From: Sporanaerobium hydrogeniformans
GTDB taxonomy: Bacteria > Bacillota > Clostridia > Lachnospirales > Cellulosilyticaceae
Direction of reading: 5' to 3'
NCBI RefSeq assembly: GCF_002735925.1
Contig: NZ_PEDL01000015.1
Span: 33,675 to 97,674 of the forward strand
Length of the DNA: 64,000 nucleotides
Below the pieces are notes generated by a model. It did no database searches. It saw only the letters and a list, made by a program, of their open reading frames with translations, and was not told where the DNA came from. The position numbers were made by a program, and so were the translations under genes. This document shows, piece after piece, positions 1-7,989 of this stretch. Position 1 is the stretch's first letter, and each line of letters starts with the position of its first letter.

Positions 1-203
1 TCTAATGTTGCATATTTTTTTCCATCAAGTGCTATAAACAAGTTTGTAAAATCAATTTTATTTGTTAGGATACTTAATACCGGCATGATAATATCCTTTA
101 CAAGTGAATTAACTATTCCGCTAAAAGCACCTCCAATAATAATACCTATTGCAAGATCAATCATATTTCCTTTTAACGCAAATTTCTTGAATTCTTTTAA
201 CAT
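1..203 (-). CDS. mscL: Large-conductance mechanosensitive channel MscL (5' part only)
   Basis: Reading leftward from an ATG at 203, the product begins [20 protein letters not shown] and continues with a glycine-rich first membrane helix and the [10 protein letters not shown] segment typical of MscL. Only about 67 residues are present; the rest lies beyond the left edge. MscL forms a homopentameric membrane pore that opens under membrane tension to release solutes on osmotic downshock. An AGGAGG ribosome site sits about 8 nt before the ATG. Seen: start, helix and family sequence. Known: function of the family. Confidence 0.93.
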   Translation of the reverse strand, partial: MLKEFKKFALKGNMIDLAIGIIIGGAFSGIVNSLVKDIIMPVLSILTNKIDFTNLFIALDGKKYATL

Positions 204-578
204 TTCGCTATTCCTCCTCATAGATGATTTTAATCTTCCCTCAACAATAATATACTGTTTTAATCCATCTATCAATATTATTTAATCAAAAAGCAATGCA
301 GTATAAAGAAGAAAAAACATAATATTGATAAGGGTACTATAAGAATGACAAGCTAAGGTAATGTGTCCATCTAAAGGTAGATATTGACAAGCGGAGTTAT
401 AAGTACATAGATTGTTTAACCTATACTCATACTAAAAGAAAAAGATGCTAACACATACTTTGACTTTTTGAGGATAAGCGTTCAAAAAGGTTTGAAAAGA
501 TAGTAAATGTAAAGAGAATTATATCTATCAGAAATGGATTTATGTACTAAGAAATAAATTAAAAAAGGGGATATTTTG
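204..578. other. Intergenic region between mscL and the Rad52-like gene
   Basis: This 375-nt AT-rich gap separates the leftward mscL from the rightward Rad52-like gene, so it should hold both promoters. An 8-bp inverted repeat (CTTTTTGA at 464-471, TCAAAAAG at 482-489) is visible but has no T-tract and is not a convincing terminator. I see no further gene in it. Confidence 0.6.
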
Positions 579-1103
579 ATGCAATTTAGAAAGTTAGAAC
601 CTAAAGAGATTGAGTGTAGGGTGCAATTAGTTAAAGACAATGGACTCGTTTTATTACTCTATAAAGATGCAAGATGTGATATGAATATACTTGATGAAAC
701 GGTAGGAGCAGATAATTGGCAACGGCGCCATGAGCTAGTAAACGGAAACCTTTTTTGTAATGTAGGTATACGTTTTGAGCGTAAGGATGGTTTGGGAGAA
801 TGGGTTTGGAAACAAGATGTAGGCTCCGAAAGCAATACAGCGAAAGAAAAGGGGCAAGCAAGTGATAGTTTTAAGAGAGCTTGTTTTAACTGGGGTATAG
901 GAAGAGAGCTATATACAGCACCTTTTATATGGATTAGTGCAGTAGATTGTAATATTAAAGAGTATAAAGGCAAAAAAATATGTAATGATAAATTTGCAGT
1001 TGAAAAAATAACTTATGACGGATCAGTTATTGATGGACTATCTATTATTAACCAAACAATAGGCAAGAGAGTATTCTTGCAAAAACCAAAGGGAGATAAG
1101 TAA
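579..1103 (+). CDS. Rad52/Rad22-family single-strand annealing protein (phage-type)
   Basis: The 174-residue protein carries the pattern of the phage-type Rad52/Rad22 family: a VGADNWQRRHELVNGN segment near residue 45, then a GQASDSFKRACFNWGIGREL core near residue 90. These proteins bind single-stranded DNA and anneal complementary strands, usually as part of a phage recombination module. The ATG at 579 follows AAAAAAGGGG by 8 nt; an in-frame TTG at 576 is less likely. No partner exonuclease, SSB or other phage gene is adjacent, so it stands alone. It lies just outside a tRNA-derived direct repeat, which suggests a leftover from an integrated element. The family call is from motif recognition; biological activity is inference. 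Confidence 0.75.
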   Translation: MQFRKLEPKEIECRVQLVKDNGLVLLLYKDARCDMNILDETVGADNWQRRHELVNGNLFCNVGIRFERKDGLGEWVWKQDVGSESNTAKEKGQASDSFKRACFNWGIGRELYTAPFIWISAVDCNIKEYKGKKICNDKFAVEKITYDGSVIDGLSIINQTIGKRVFLQKPKGDK

Positions 1104-1128
1104 GAGTGAGCGTAGCAGCTAATAAAAT

Positions 1129-1177
1129 AAAAAAGCGTAAGCATCCTTTGAATGCCAATGGAAACTTACGTTTTTTA
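1129..1177 (+). terminator. Rho-independent terminator after the Rad52-like gene
   Basis: Arms AAAAAGCGTAAG and CTTACGTTTTTT enclose a loop of about 23 nt and end in a run of six T. The position, 26 nt past the stop codon, fits the end of the Rad52-like transcript. Confidence 0.75.
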
Positions 1178-1184
1178 ATTTTAG

Positions 1185-1204
1185 ATAATCGGAGTGACGT
1201 GACT
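1185..1204 (+). repeat. Direct repeat of the tRNA-Pro 3' end (copy 1, att-like)
   Basis: These 20 bases are identical to 1853-1872, the last bases of tRNA-Pro plus 4 nt of 3' flank. The sequence past the repeat does not continue as a tRNA (no T-loop TTCRA), so this is a displaced 3' fragment and not a second gene. Such fragments are left when an element integrates at a tRNA 3' end. Confidence 0.7.
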
Positions 1205-1285
1205 ACTACTCATCATCCCTGTTGTGCTCTTCTTTTTAGACAGAGAGATTTTAGCTGCAAAATAGATAGGACAATAAATAAATGA

Positions 1286-1329
1286 ATAGTTTTAGTAGGA
1301 CCAGGTGCAAGTATTTGGTCTTATTTTTA
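1286..1329 (+). repeat. Hairpin repeat, copy 1 (terminator-like)
   Basis: A hairpin (GACCA at 1299-1303, TGGTC at 1316-1320) is followed by TTATTTTTAT. The segment is a diverged copy of 1676-1719: both read ATAGTTTTAG, AGG, CCAGGT, then TGGTCTTATTTTT. The two copies flank the 68-residue ORF. Confidence 0.5.
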
Positions 1330-1417
1330 TCGCACATAATTACAAAATGCAACACTCCTAAAGTGATATACTGTATAAATAGTCTATAAATTTTAATTAA
1401 ACAAGGAGTGAAAAAGA

Positions 1418-1624
1418 ATGAGTAAATACAATTCTTTATGGGAATATGTACAGAAAAACGGAAATCAGTCATTCAAATTAACTTTTAATGAAATTAAGGA
1501 TATTGCCGGAATACCAATAGACCATTCCTTTTTGAAGTATAAGAAAGAATTGGCAGAATACGGTTATCAAGTAGGAAAAATATCTATGAAAGAACAGACA
1601 GTCGTTTTTAATAAAATTGACTAA
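1418..1624 (+). CDS. Small conserved-looking protein, 68 residues, function unknown
   Basis: An ATG at 1418 follows ACAAGGAGTGAAAAAGA, a good ribosome site. The 68-residue product is soluble and mixed-charge, with a central GIPIDHSFLKYKKELAEYGY segment that looks well conserved. I recall similar short proteins in clostridial genomes but cannot name a family. No signal peptide, membrane helix or cysteine cluster is visible. It is the only gene between the two copies of the tRNA 3' end (1185-1204 and 1853-1872), so it may be cargo or remnant of a lost element. A matched pair of terminator-like hairpins flanks it. Confidence 0.65.
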   Translation: MSKYNSLWEYVQKNGNQSFKLTFNEIKDIAGIPIDHSFLKYKKELAEYGYQVGKISMKEQTVVFNKID

Positions 1625-1675
1625 TCAATTCCAGTTTATTGTAATAAATAGCTGCTTAAGCTAGCAATTAAAAAG

Positions 1676-1719
1676 ATAGTTTTAGGAGGGCCAGGTTATG
1701 CCTGGTCTTATTTTTTTGT
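1676..1719 (+). terminator. Terminator of the 68-residue ORF; hairpin repeat copy 2
   Basis: GGCCAGG (1689-1695), loop TTATG, CCTGGTC (1701-1707) and then a T-rich tail make a standard terminator about 65 nt after the stop codon. It is the second copy of the repeat at 1286-1329. Confidence 0.7.
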
Positions 1720-1797
1720 TTAATAATAGAGCAGTTTTTTATAGTGATATTTACAGTAAAAAATATTTCAATCCGTTTCCAAAATGAAGAAATAAAA

Positions 1798-1834
1798 AGT
1801 AGACAAGTCATTGATATACAAGGGCTTGTCTACT
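1798..1834 (-). terminator. Terminator of tRNA-Pro (leftward)
   Basis: A perfect 10-bp stem (AGTAGACAAG / CTTGTCTACT) with a 17-nt loop. Read leftward it is followed by TTTTTATTT, and it lies 22 nt beyond the 3' end of the tRNA, so it most likely ends that transcript. Confidence 0.75.
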
Positions 1835-1852
1835 TTTATCAGTCTACTTCTA

Positions 1853-1872
1853 ATAATCGGAGTGACGTGACT
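1853..1872 (+). repeat. Direct repeat at the tRNA-Pro 3' end (copy 2, att-like)
   Basis: This is the copy within the intact tRNA gene: the discriminator base, acceptor strand and part of the T-arm plus 4 flanking bases. It matches 1185-1204 exactly over 20 bp. Confidence 0.7.
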
Positions 1873-1929
1873 TGAACACGCGATCTCTAGACCCCCAGTC
1901 TAGCGCCTTACCAGCTAGGCCACACCCCG
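1857..1929 (-). tRNA. tRNA-Pro (anticodon GGG)
   Basis: The leftward strand folds as a standard 73-nt tRNA. The acceptor stem is CGGGGTG/CACTCCG with one G-T pair and discriminator A. The D-stem is GCCT/AGGC, the anticodon stem CTAGA/TCTAG encloses the loop CTGGGGG, and the T-loop is TTCAAGT. Anticodon GGG means proline. C1-G72 and A73 are the bacterial tRNA-Pro identity elements. CCA is not encoded. Its 3' end is duplicated at 1185-1204. Confidence 0.95.
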
Positions 1930-1947
1930 ATAGTTGAATGCCTAATC

Positions 1948-1976
1948 ATTATATACTAAATACTAAAAGGTTGCAA
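1948..1976 (-). promoter_or_regulatory. Promoter of tRNA-Pro
   Basis: On the leftward strand, TTGCAA (1976-1971), a 17-nt spacer and TATAAT (1953-1948) stand about 18 nt upstream of the tRNA 5' end. The -10 is perfect and the -35 matches 4 of 6. Confidence 0.65.
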
Positions 1977-2004
1977 CTGTTATCTTTAAATTTTAGAGGA
2001 TAAT

Positions 2005-2037
2005 AAGGCGTCCTTCATATCACTAGACAGACGCCTT
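2005..2037 (-). terminator. Terminator of the acetylation operon
   Basis: AAGGCGTC (2005-2012) pairs with GACGCCTT (2030-2037), directly after the stop codon of the leftward DHHW gene. The trailing sequence TTATTATCC is only moderately T-rich. Confidence 0.6.
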
Positions 2038-2042
2038 ACCTA

Positions 2043-3164
2043 TTAGTTTCTAAGTAAGCTGAGTTTACCTTCTCCACTAAAGTTTTGAATATTATAGAGG
2101 AAGAGAATATCTTCAAAACCATTTTCAGTAGCGTAGCTTTTTAGGGGCATATTTAAAAAGCGCAAATCAAGCACATGGATTTCTTCATAGTGATGCGTGA
2201 GAAAGGGGATCAAGCAGTTAGCATAAGAATCTTTAATAAGCATAAGCTTTTTACCATTATTTATAGAGCTTTTAATTGTAATAATAGGATGATTGTTATC
2301 TAAGAATACACTGTATTTATCTTTAGATTTAAGATGGGAGTATTCATAGAGTGTATCTGTTACTCTGTTTTCTGCTACATAAGTTACCTCAAGCTGTGGG
2401 GGATTTTTGAAATGGAAAAGCTGAAGGTTATCAGGCTGAGCAAAGGTGAAGTTTCCCTTACTAAAGAGTGAACCATAAAAGGAACTACTGGCATTGATAA
2501 TATCAAAATCATTTAATTCTAAAGGGGTAAAACCTAGTTCATGGGCTAAGGTACGATAGCTGTAATAGGCCCCTAAGGTAGTCCAGTGATGGTCTGTTTT
2601 ATAATAAATAGGTTCATTTTTCTTAGCAAGAAGAGTCTCAAGAACAGGGATAACTTTTATATCGCCTGAAAGGAGAGTAATAAAGTCTTCTAAATACCTT
2701 CCTTCATCATAAGGTGTAGCAAAGGGAGGAAGCTTATCTTCGAGTATTTTGGTAGAAGTAGGAGCAAGGAGTAAAGTCACATTAAAGTGTTTGGCAAAAT
2801 CGTTAATATAGGTTGCATTTCGCTTTGCAAGCTCCATATCTGGTTTTATGAAGTTCTGAATAAAATAATGATCCTTTCCAATATAAACACCATTATTGTC
2901 TTTCTTTTGAAGAGTACGTTCTGAATAGGCCTTCATTGAGATAAAGTGATTTCTAAAAGGAAATTGGTCAGCGATATATTTTTCGAAATCTTTACTAAAG
3001 TCACCGCTAAAAAACTTTTCTTGAGAGAAGCTAGGCAATAAACTAAGGTTACGGTTTTCTAATTCAGAGAAGGCTTTATCCTTCCCTAAAAGTTGAAAAA
3101 CGAAAAAGCTAAAAATATAAAGTAGAAATAAAAAGCCTACTGTGTAAGATAATTTATTTTTCAT
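2043..3164 (-). CDS. DHHW-family (AlgX/AlgJ-like) extracytoplasmic protein
   Basis: The 373-residue protein has one N-terminal hydrophobic helix (residues 7-25) acting as signal anchor, then an extracytoplasmic domain. A DHHW motif at residues 191-194 sits in KTDHHWTTLGAYYSY; this names the family and resembles the catalytic motif of AlgJ/AlgX SGNH-like acetyltransferases. A late KLMLIKDSYAN segment supplies the serine-containing block of that fold. Such proteins transfer acetyl groups to a polysaccharide, receiving them from a membrane MBOAT partner, which is encoded 13 nt upstream in the same operon. GGGAG precedes the ATG by 8 nt. The substrate polysaccharide is unknown. Confidence 0.82.
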   Translation of the reverse strand: MKNKLSYTVGFLFLLYIFSFFVFQLLGKDKAFSELENRNLSLLPSFSQEKFFSGDFSKDFEKYIADQFPFRNHFISMKAYSERTLQKKDNNGVYIGKDHYFIQNFIKPDMELAKRNATYINDFAKHFNVTLLLAPTSTKILEDKLPPFATPYDEGRYLEDFITLLSGDIKVIPVLETLLAKKNEPIYYKTDHHWTTLGAYYSYRTLAHELGFTPLELNDFDIINASSSFYGSLFSKGNFTFAQPDNLQLFHFKNPPQLEVTYVAENRVTDTLYEYSHLKSKDKYSVFLDNNHPIITIKSSINNGKKLMLIKDSYANCLIPFLTHHYEEIHVLDLRFLNMPLKSYATENGFEDILFLYNIQNFSGEGKLSLLRN

Positions 3165-3177
3165 GATGGTATCTCCC

Positions 3178-4563
3178 TTAAAATCGAAAATATAAGAAAG
3201 GGTTAAAGGTAGAGTCTACGAGATATGCAGTACTTAAAACTAAAACAGCCAGATAAAAAACAGAGAGAATACTAGCATTTAAGCGTTTCTTTAAACGACT
3301 CATAAGTGGTGTTGCAAACAAAATAGACACTAGGAGAATAAGAGCATAGTTATTTATCTGATAAAGGGTAGAGGTATTAATAAAGACATCTACACCTATA
3401 CCAAACATCACTTTGAGATAATCTAAAGCTTGTTCTAAAGTATCTAGAGAGAAAAAGACCCAACTTATTAAAACCACTAATAATAGATAAAAATGTGAAA
3501 AAAAACTAGGGAGTTTTTCTAAAGCTTTTAAAAGGAAACTACGTTCCAAAATCATAAGGAAGGCAAAAAAGAGCCCCCATAAGATAAAATTCCAACCTGC
3601 TCCATGCCAGAAACCTGTTAAAAACCAAACAACTAAGAGATTAAAGTAGAAACGTGGTTTACTTACACGACTTCCACCCATTGGAAAGTAAACGTACTCT
3701 CTAAACCAGCTTCCTAAGGTGATATGCCACCTTCTCCAAAATTCAGAAACACTTTTGGAGATATAGGGATAGTTAAAGTTTTCGGGGAAGTTAAAGCCCA
3801 TCATATAACCAAGACCTACAGCCATATCTGAATACCCACTAAAATCAAAATAAAGCTGCAAGGCAAAGGCAATCATACCAAGCCATGCCCCAACTAAAGA
3901 CAATTCGCTAAAGGCTGCCGCTTTAATTGTCTCCCAAAGCATACCGATATTATTAGCAATGAGTACCTTTTTTCCAAGTCCTTCAATAAAACGTATACTT
4001 CCTAAGCCAAATTTTTCCCAAGTTGTAATGCGATGGTTGAGCTGCTTTTCTACAGTAGCATAGGTAACAATGGGCCCTGCGATAAGCTGTGGGAACATGG
4101 CTACGTAAGCACCAAAAGAAATGATATTTTTTTGAACTTCAATTTTTTGGCGATAGAGGTCAATGGTGTAGGACATGGTTTGAAAGGTATAAAAGGATAT
4201 TCCAATAGGAAGAGCTAACTTTAAAAGCCCTAGGTTTGTACCTAAAGCACCATTTAGGGTTGTAATAAAGAAATCTGAATATTTAAAGAAGCCAAGTAGA
4301 GAAAGATTGGTGAAAATAGAAACCATAAGACCTAGCTTAGGAAGCCATTTATGCTCTCTAAAATGAGCAATGAAGTAGCCACAACTGTAGTCTAGTACAG
4401 TGGAAAAAAGCATAATGAGAACGTAAATAGGTTCTCCCCATGCATAAAAAAAGAGACTAGCTAAAAAGAGTATAAGATTTCTTAATTTTTTAGGTACTAT
4501 AAAATAAATACCTAAAAAGAGTGGCAAAAAAATAAATAAAAAAAGTAAACTACTAAAGACCAT
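3178..4563 (-). CDS. MBOAT-family O-acyltransferase (AlgI/DltB-like)
   Basis: The 461-residue polytopic membrane protein has about ten hydrophobic segments and the hallmarks of the AlgI branch of the MBOAT family. One is YFDFSGYSDMAVGLGYMMGF near residues 239-258. Others are SVSEFWRRWHITLGSWFREY with the following YVYFPMGGSR, and TGFWHGAGWNFILWG, which carries the active-site histidine. MBOATs move acetyl groups across the membrane to an extracytoplasmic acceptor or partner. The DHHW gene lies downstream and a DUF4358-like lipoprotein 9 nt upstream, so the three are likely co-transcribed. DltB is excluded because no dlt genes are present. Confidence 0.9.
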   Translation of the reverse strand: MVFSSLLFLFIFLPLFLGIYFIVPKKLRNLILFLASLFFYAWGEPIYVLIMLFSTVLDYSCGYFIAHFREHKWLPKLGLMVSIFTNLSLLGFFKYSDFFITTLNGALGTNLGLLKLALPIGISFYTFQTMSYTIDLYRQKIEVQKNIISFGAYVAMFPQLIAGPIVTYATVEKQLNHRITTWEKFGLGSIRFIEGLGKKVLIANNIGMLWETIKAAAFSELSLVGAWLGMIAFALQLYFDFSGYSDMAVGLGYMMGFNFPENFNYPYISKSVSEFWRRWHITLGSWFREYVYFPMGGSRVSKPRFYFNLLVVWFLTGFWHGAGWNFILWGLFFAFLMILERSFLLKALEKLPSFFSHFYLLLVVLISWVFFSLDTLEQALDYLKVMFGIGVDVFINTSTLYQINNYALILLVSILFATPLMSRLKKRLNASILSVFYLAVLVLSTAYLVDSTFNPFLYFRF

Positions 4564-4572
4564 ATTTTCACC

Positions 4573-5265
4573 TTACTTTATAAGTGCATTAAAATTTTTA
4601 ACGATAGTATCTACAGCTTCTCCATCTATAACAAATAATATGTAATTCCCTTTAGTTACAGTTTGACGTGCATCAAAGGCTTCTTGAAGAGAAGGATAGA
4701 GGAACATACCCTCTGTACGTTTTTCAATGCCGTCAAGAACAGTTTGTACATCTTTACTATCTTTAACTTCAAATACAGCGTATTCATTAATTTGAGAAGA
4801 CATAAGGGGCATTGTTACTTTATAACTCTTAAGGATAGAGGCATCAATACCATACCAATCTTTAAGCATTGTATCATCCAGTGTATTTTGTCTAGGTATT
4901 TCTAAATCAGATAAGACTTTATCATAGATTTCTGATGCACTTAAAGAAGAAACTTCTGGCAGAGGGGTTTCAGGTGTAGCTTCCGGTGTAGGGATTGGCT
5001 GAGTTTTTTCAGGTTTAGTTATAGGCTTAGATGCTTCAGGTTTACTGGTGTTAGGTTTAGAAGTCTGAGGTTTAGTAGAAGCCTCAGGTTGAGCTGTATT
5101 GGGAACTTCCTCTGTTGGAGGTTTGGAGGTAGATTGTTCAAGTGCAGGTGTTTCAATAGCTGGTGTTTGCTCAGGGAGATCAGAAGTTTTTTCAGAGCCA
5201 CAGCCTGTTAGTAGAACACCTCCTATACTCAGGATTGTAAATAACATAATAAAATGTTTTTTCAT
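4573..5265 (-). CDS. Lipoprotein with Pro/Thr-rich linker and DUF4358-like domain
   Basis: The N-terminus is a lipoprotein signal with lipobox LLTGC (Cys at residue 22). Residues 30-105 form a low-complexity linker of repeated Pro, Thr, Ser, Glu and Lys (KPEASKP, KPNTSKP, TPEATPET), suited to spanning the cell wall. The C-terminal 120 residues resemble DUF4358, which I recall next to MBOAT/DHHW pairs in clostridia; the domain name is from memory. It is the first gene of the leftward operon and may dock or regulate the acetyltransferase outside the membrane, though that role is inference. Confidence 0.75.
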   Translation of the reverse strand: MKKHFIMLFTILSIGGVLLTGCGSEKTSDLPEQTPAIETPALEQSTSKPPTEEVPNTAQPEASTKPQTSKPNTSKPEASKPITKPEKTQPIPTPEATPETPLPEVSSLSASEIYDKVLSDLEIPRQNTLDDTMLKDWYGIDASILKSYKVTMPLMSSQINEYAVFEVKDSKDVQTVLDGIEKRTEGMFLYPSLQEAFDARQTVTKGNYILFVIDGEAVDTIVKNFNALIK

Positions 5266-5487
5266 TGGACATCTCCTTATCTTTTACATAAAATGATTTT
5301 ATTCAACAATTAGACGGAGTTAATAAGTAAAAAGTTCCAATTATCTTCATATAACTAGAAGTTACATGTTTATTGTGGAGAAAGGATATGATACTATAAG
5401 TTAAATCAATTAAATAACTAAAGAGAAGTACCCCTAATAAAAAAGATAGAATAATTGATTTGGGAGGAAATGGAGGAAAGCGAATCT

Positions 5488-7794
5488 ATGCTTCGACAAT
5501 TAAAAACATTATTTATAAAAGAAGAATTATTAAGTGGTGATTTTGGAATAGAAAGAGAGAGTTTAAGGACAACAGCACAAGGAACTCTTGCTCTTACCAA
5601 TCATCCGGAAGTTTTTGGTGATAAATTGACCAATCCCTATATTACTACAGATTTTTCAGAAAGCCAGGTAGAGCTTATTACACCTACCTTTAAGACAACT
5701 AAGGAGGTTTATGACTTCTTAAACGGATTGTATGATATTACTGCTCTTGAGATAGGTGATGAATATTTATGGCCTCAATCCATGCCTTGTGATATTCCAG
5801 AAGATGAGCATATTCCTATTGCAAAGTATAAAAACTGTAGAGAGTGTGAAAAGGCACGTCTTTACCGCGAAGAGCTATTTAAGAAATATGGAGGTAAAAA
5901 ACAACTTATTTCTGGTATACATTTTAACTTTTCTTTTGAAGAAAGTTTTATCTTAAGACTCTATAATGCACAAAGTGAAGAAAAAGATTATAAGCTTTAT
6001 AAGAATCAACTTTATCTTAAAATAGTGCGTAACTATTTACGCTATAGATGGCTTATGATTTACCTTATTGGTGGGGCACCCATTGTTCATGATACCTATA
6101 ATAAAGAATGTAAAAAGAAACTTCAGAAAATTGGTGAAGATAGTTATACCAATCTAGGAGCTATTTCTTATCGGAATGGAGAATGTGGTTATCAGAATCA
6201 AGTGGATTTGTTTCCTGACTACACAAGCATTACAACTTATGTTAAGAGTATTGAAGACTTTGTGAAGCAAGAAACCATTCAAAGCTATAAAGAGCTATAT
6301 ACTCAAATTCGTCCTAAAGCAAAAGATAATGAAAATCTTTTGGAGTCCTTAGAGGAAGAAGGAATTCGCTACATTGAAATTCGCAGCATTGATATTAATC
6401 CTTTTGATAAAACAGGGATTGCACTAGAAGATTTAGAGTTTCTTCATCTTTTTATGTTGTATTTACTTACTAAAGAAGAAACTGCTTATGAGAAATGGCA
6501 AGAAGAAGCCTTGTTTAATCAAAGACAGATTGCTAAAGAAGGTCTTCAAAATGTGAAACTAAAAAGAGAGGGTGAGACCATTAAAAGTGTAGAATGGGCA
6601 AAAACCCTTCTCAATGAAATACAAGTGCTCAATGAGATATTAGGTCTAGGTAAGGAAGCTTTAGTGTTGCAAATGCTAGAGAGAGTCATGCAACCAGAAA
6701 AAACCTATGCCTATCGCCTACTAAAACGCGTAGAAAAAGAAGGTTACTTACAAACTCATTTAGCTTTAGCTAAGGAGTATAAAAAGAGTGCTTATGCCAA
6801 TCGCTATAAATTACAAGGTTACGAAGATATGGAACTTTCTACTCAAATCCTAATGAAAGAAGCGATTAAAAGAGGGATTAAAGTGGAAGTTTTAGACCGT
6901 GCAGATAACTTTATAACTCTTTCTAAAAAAAATCATATCGAATATGTAAAACAAGCTACCAAGACTTCAAAAGATAGTTACATGACTATGTTAATGATGG
7001 AAAACAAGGTAGTAACTAAAAAAGTTTTAGAAAGACAAAATATCTGTGTACCAAAAGGGGTAGAAGTTACCTCTAAAGTGCAAATATCCTTAGCTACGAA
7101 AGAATTTGTCAATAAACCTGCAGTTGTAAAACCTAAATCCACTAATTTTGGAACAGGGATTAGTATTTTTCCAGAAGGAGCCAGCGAGGGAGATTTAATA
7201 GATGCACTTCATATTGGATTTGAACATGACAATACTGTATTAATTGAAGAATTTGCAAAAGGAAAAGAGTATCGCTTTCTTGTTATAGACGATCAGGTAG
7301 TAGGTATTTTGCACCGTGTACCAGCTAATGTAAAAGGAGATGGTATTCATAGTATTAGGGAGCTAGTAGCGCTTAAAAATCAAGATAGCTTACGTGGGAA
7401 AGGGTATAAGACACCACTAGAGAAAATCCAATTAGATGAAAGTAGTAGTTTATTTCTTAAACAGGCTGGTTTAACCTTTGAGAGTGTACCACAGAAAGAT
7501 GAAGTAGTTTACTTGAGGGAGAATTCCAATATCAGTACGGGTGGAGATAGTATGGACTATACAGACAAAATACCTCAATGCTTTAAACAAATTGCAGTTC
7601 AAGCGGCACAAGCAGTAAGTGCAAAAATTTGTGGTGTAGATATGATGTTAGAAGATTATAGGGATGAAAATACACCCTATTCAGTTATTGAGTTAAACTT
7701 TAATCCAGCCATTCATATTCATTGTTTTCCTTATAAAGGGGAAGAAAGAAATATTGCTCAACATATTTTAAAGGTTTTAGGGTTTGTTGACTAG
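5488..7794 (+). CDS. gshF: Bifunctional glutamate-cysteine ligase / glutathione synthetase GshF
   Basis: The 768-residue protein fuses two enzymes. The first half (about 1-480) is a GshA-type glutamate-cysteine ligase with GDFGIERESLR at residue 17 and SGIHFNFSF near residue 145. The second half (about 490-768) is an ATP-grasp ligase with KPKSTNFGTGISIF, KGKEYRFLVID and a terminal VIELNFNPAIHIH block. It makes glutathione from Glu, Cys and Gly in the cytoplasm. The ATG at 5488 has GGAGG 11 nt upstream; in-frame TTG 5455 and ATG 5470 have poorer spacing. The gene stands alone, 0.2 kb from its nearest neighbour. GshF is patchy among clostridia, and transfer is plausible but unproven. Confidence 0.92.
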   Translation: MLRQLKTLFIKEELLSGDFGIERESLRTTAQGTLALTNHPEVFGDKLTNPYITTDFSESQVELITPTFKTTKEVYDFLNGLYDITALEIGDEYLWPQSMPCDIPEDEHIPIAKYKNCRECEKARLYREELFKKYGGKKQLISGIHFNFSFEESFILRLYNAQSEEKDYKLYKNQLYLKIVRNYLRYRWLMIYLIGGAPIVHDTYNKECKKKLQKIGEDSYTNLGAISYRNGECGYQNQVDLFPDYTSITTYVKSIEDFVKQETIQSYKELYTQIRPKAKDNENLLESLEEEGIRYIEIRSIDINPFDKTGIALEDLEFLHLFMLYLLTKEETAYEKWQEEALFNQRQIAKEGLQNVKLKREGETIKSVEWAKTLLNEIQVLNEILGLGKEALVLQMLERVMQPEKTYAYRLLKRVEKEGYLQTHLALAKEYKKSAYANRYKLQGYEDMELSTQILMKEAIKRGIKVEVLDRADNFITLSKKNHIEYVKQATKTSKDSYMTMLMMENKVVTKKVLERQNICVPKGVEVTSKVQISLATKEFVNKPAVVKPKSTNFGTGISIFPEGASEGDLIDALHIGFEHDNTVLIEEFAKGKEYRFLVIDDQVVGILHRVPANVKGDGIHSIRELVALKNQDSLRGKGYKTPLEKIQLDESSSLFLKQAGLTFESVPQKDEVVYLRENSNISTGGDSMDYTDKIPQCFKQIAVQAAQAVSAKICGVDMMLEDYRDENTPYSVIELNFNPAIHIHCFPYKGEERNIAQHILKVLGFVD

Positions 7795-7989
7795 AATGAG
7801 GCGAAAAGATGTTTTAAACTTAAGATTTCTTTTCTATAAAGATTAATAAGAATTAAAAAAATGATTTATTTTTAAAAATTAAAAAATACTATATAAGTAT
7901 ATAAAAATAAGGTATAATAAAGAGGAGCAAAGTATGGACTTTAAGTCATTGCATAATAAGGACCTTTGAAGAAAAGAGAAGGGGGAATT

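Noticed and set aside
464..489. Inverted repeat CTTTTTGA/TCAAAAAG as a terminator
   Set aside because: No T-tract on either strand and no gene ending nearby.
1181..1230. Second tRNA gene at the upstream repeat
   Set aside because: Only the 3' acceptor strand and part of the T-arm are present; no anticodon arm follows.
5019..5296. Opposite-frame ORFs across the lipoprotein linker
   Set aside because: They arise from the low-complexity Pro/Thr coding repeats and have no ribosome sites.
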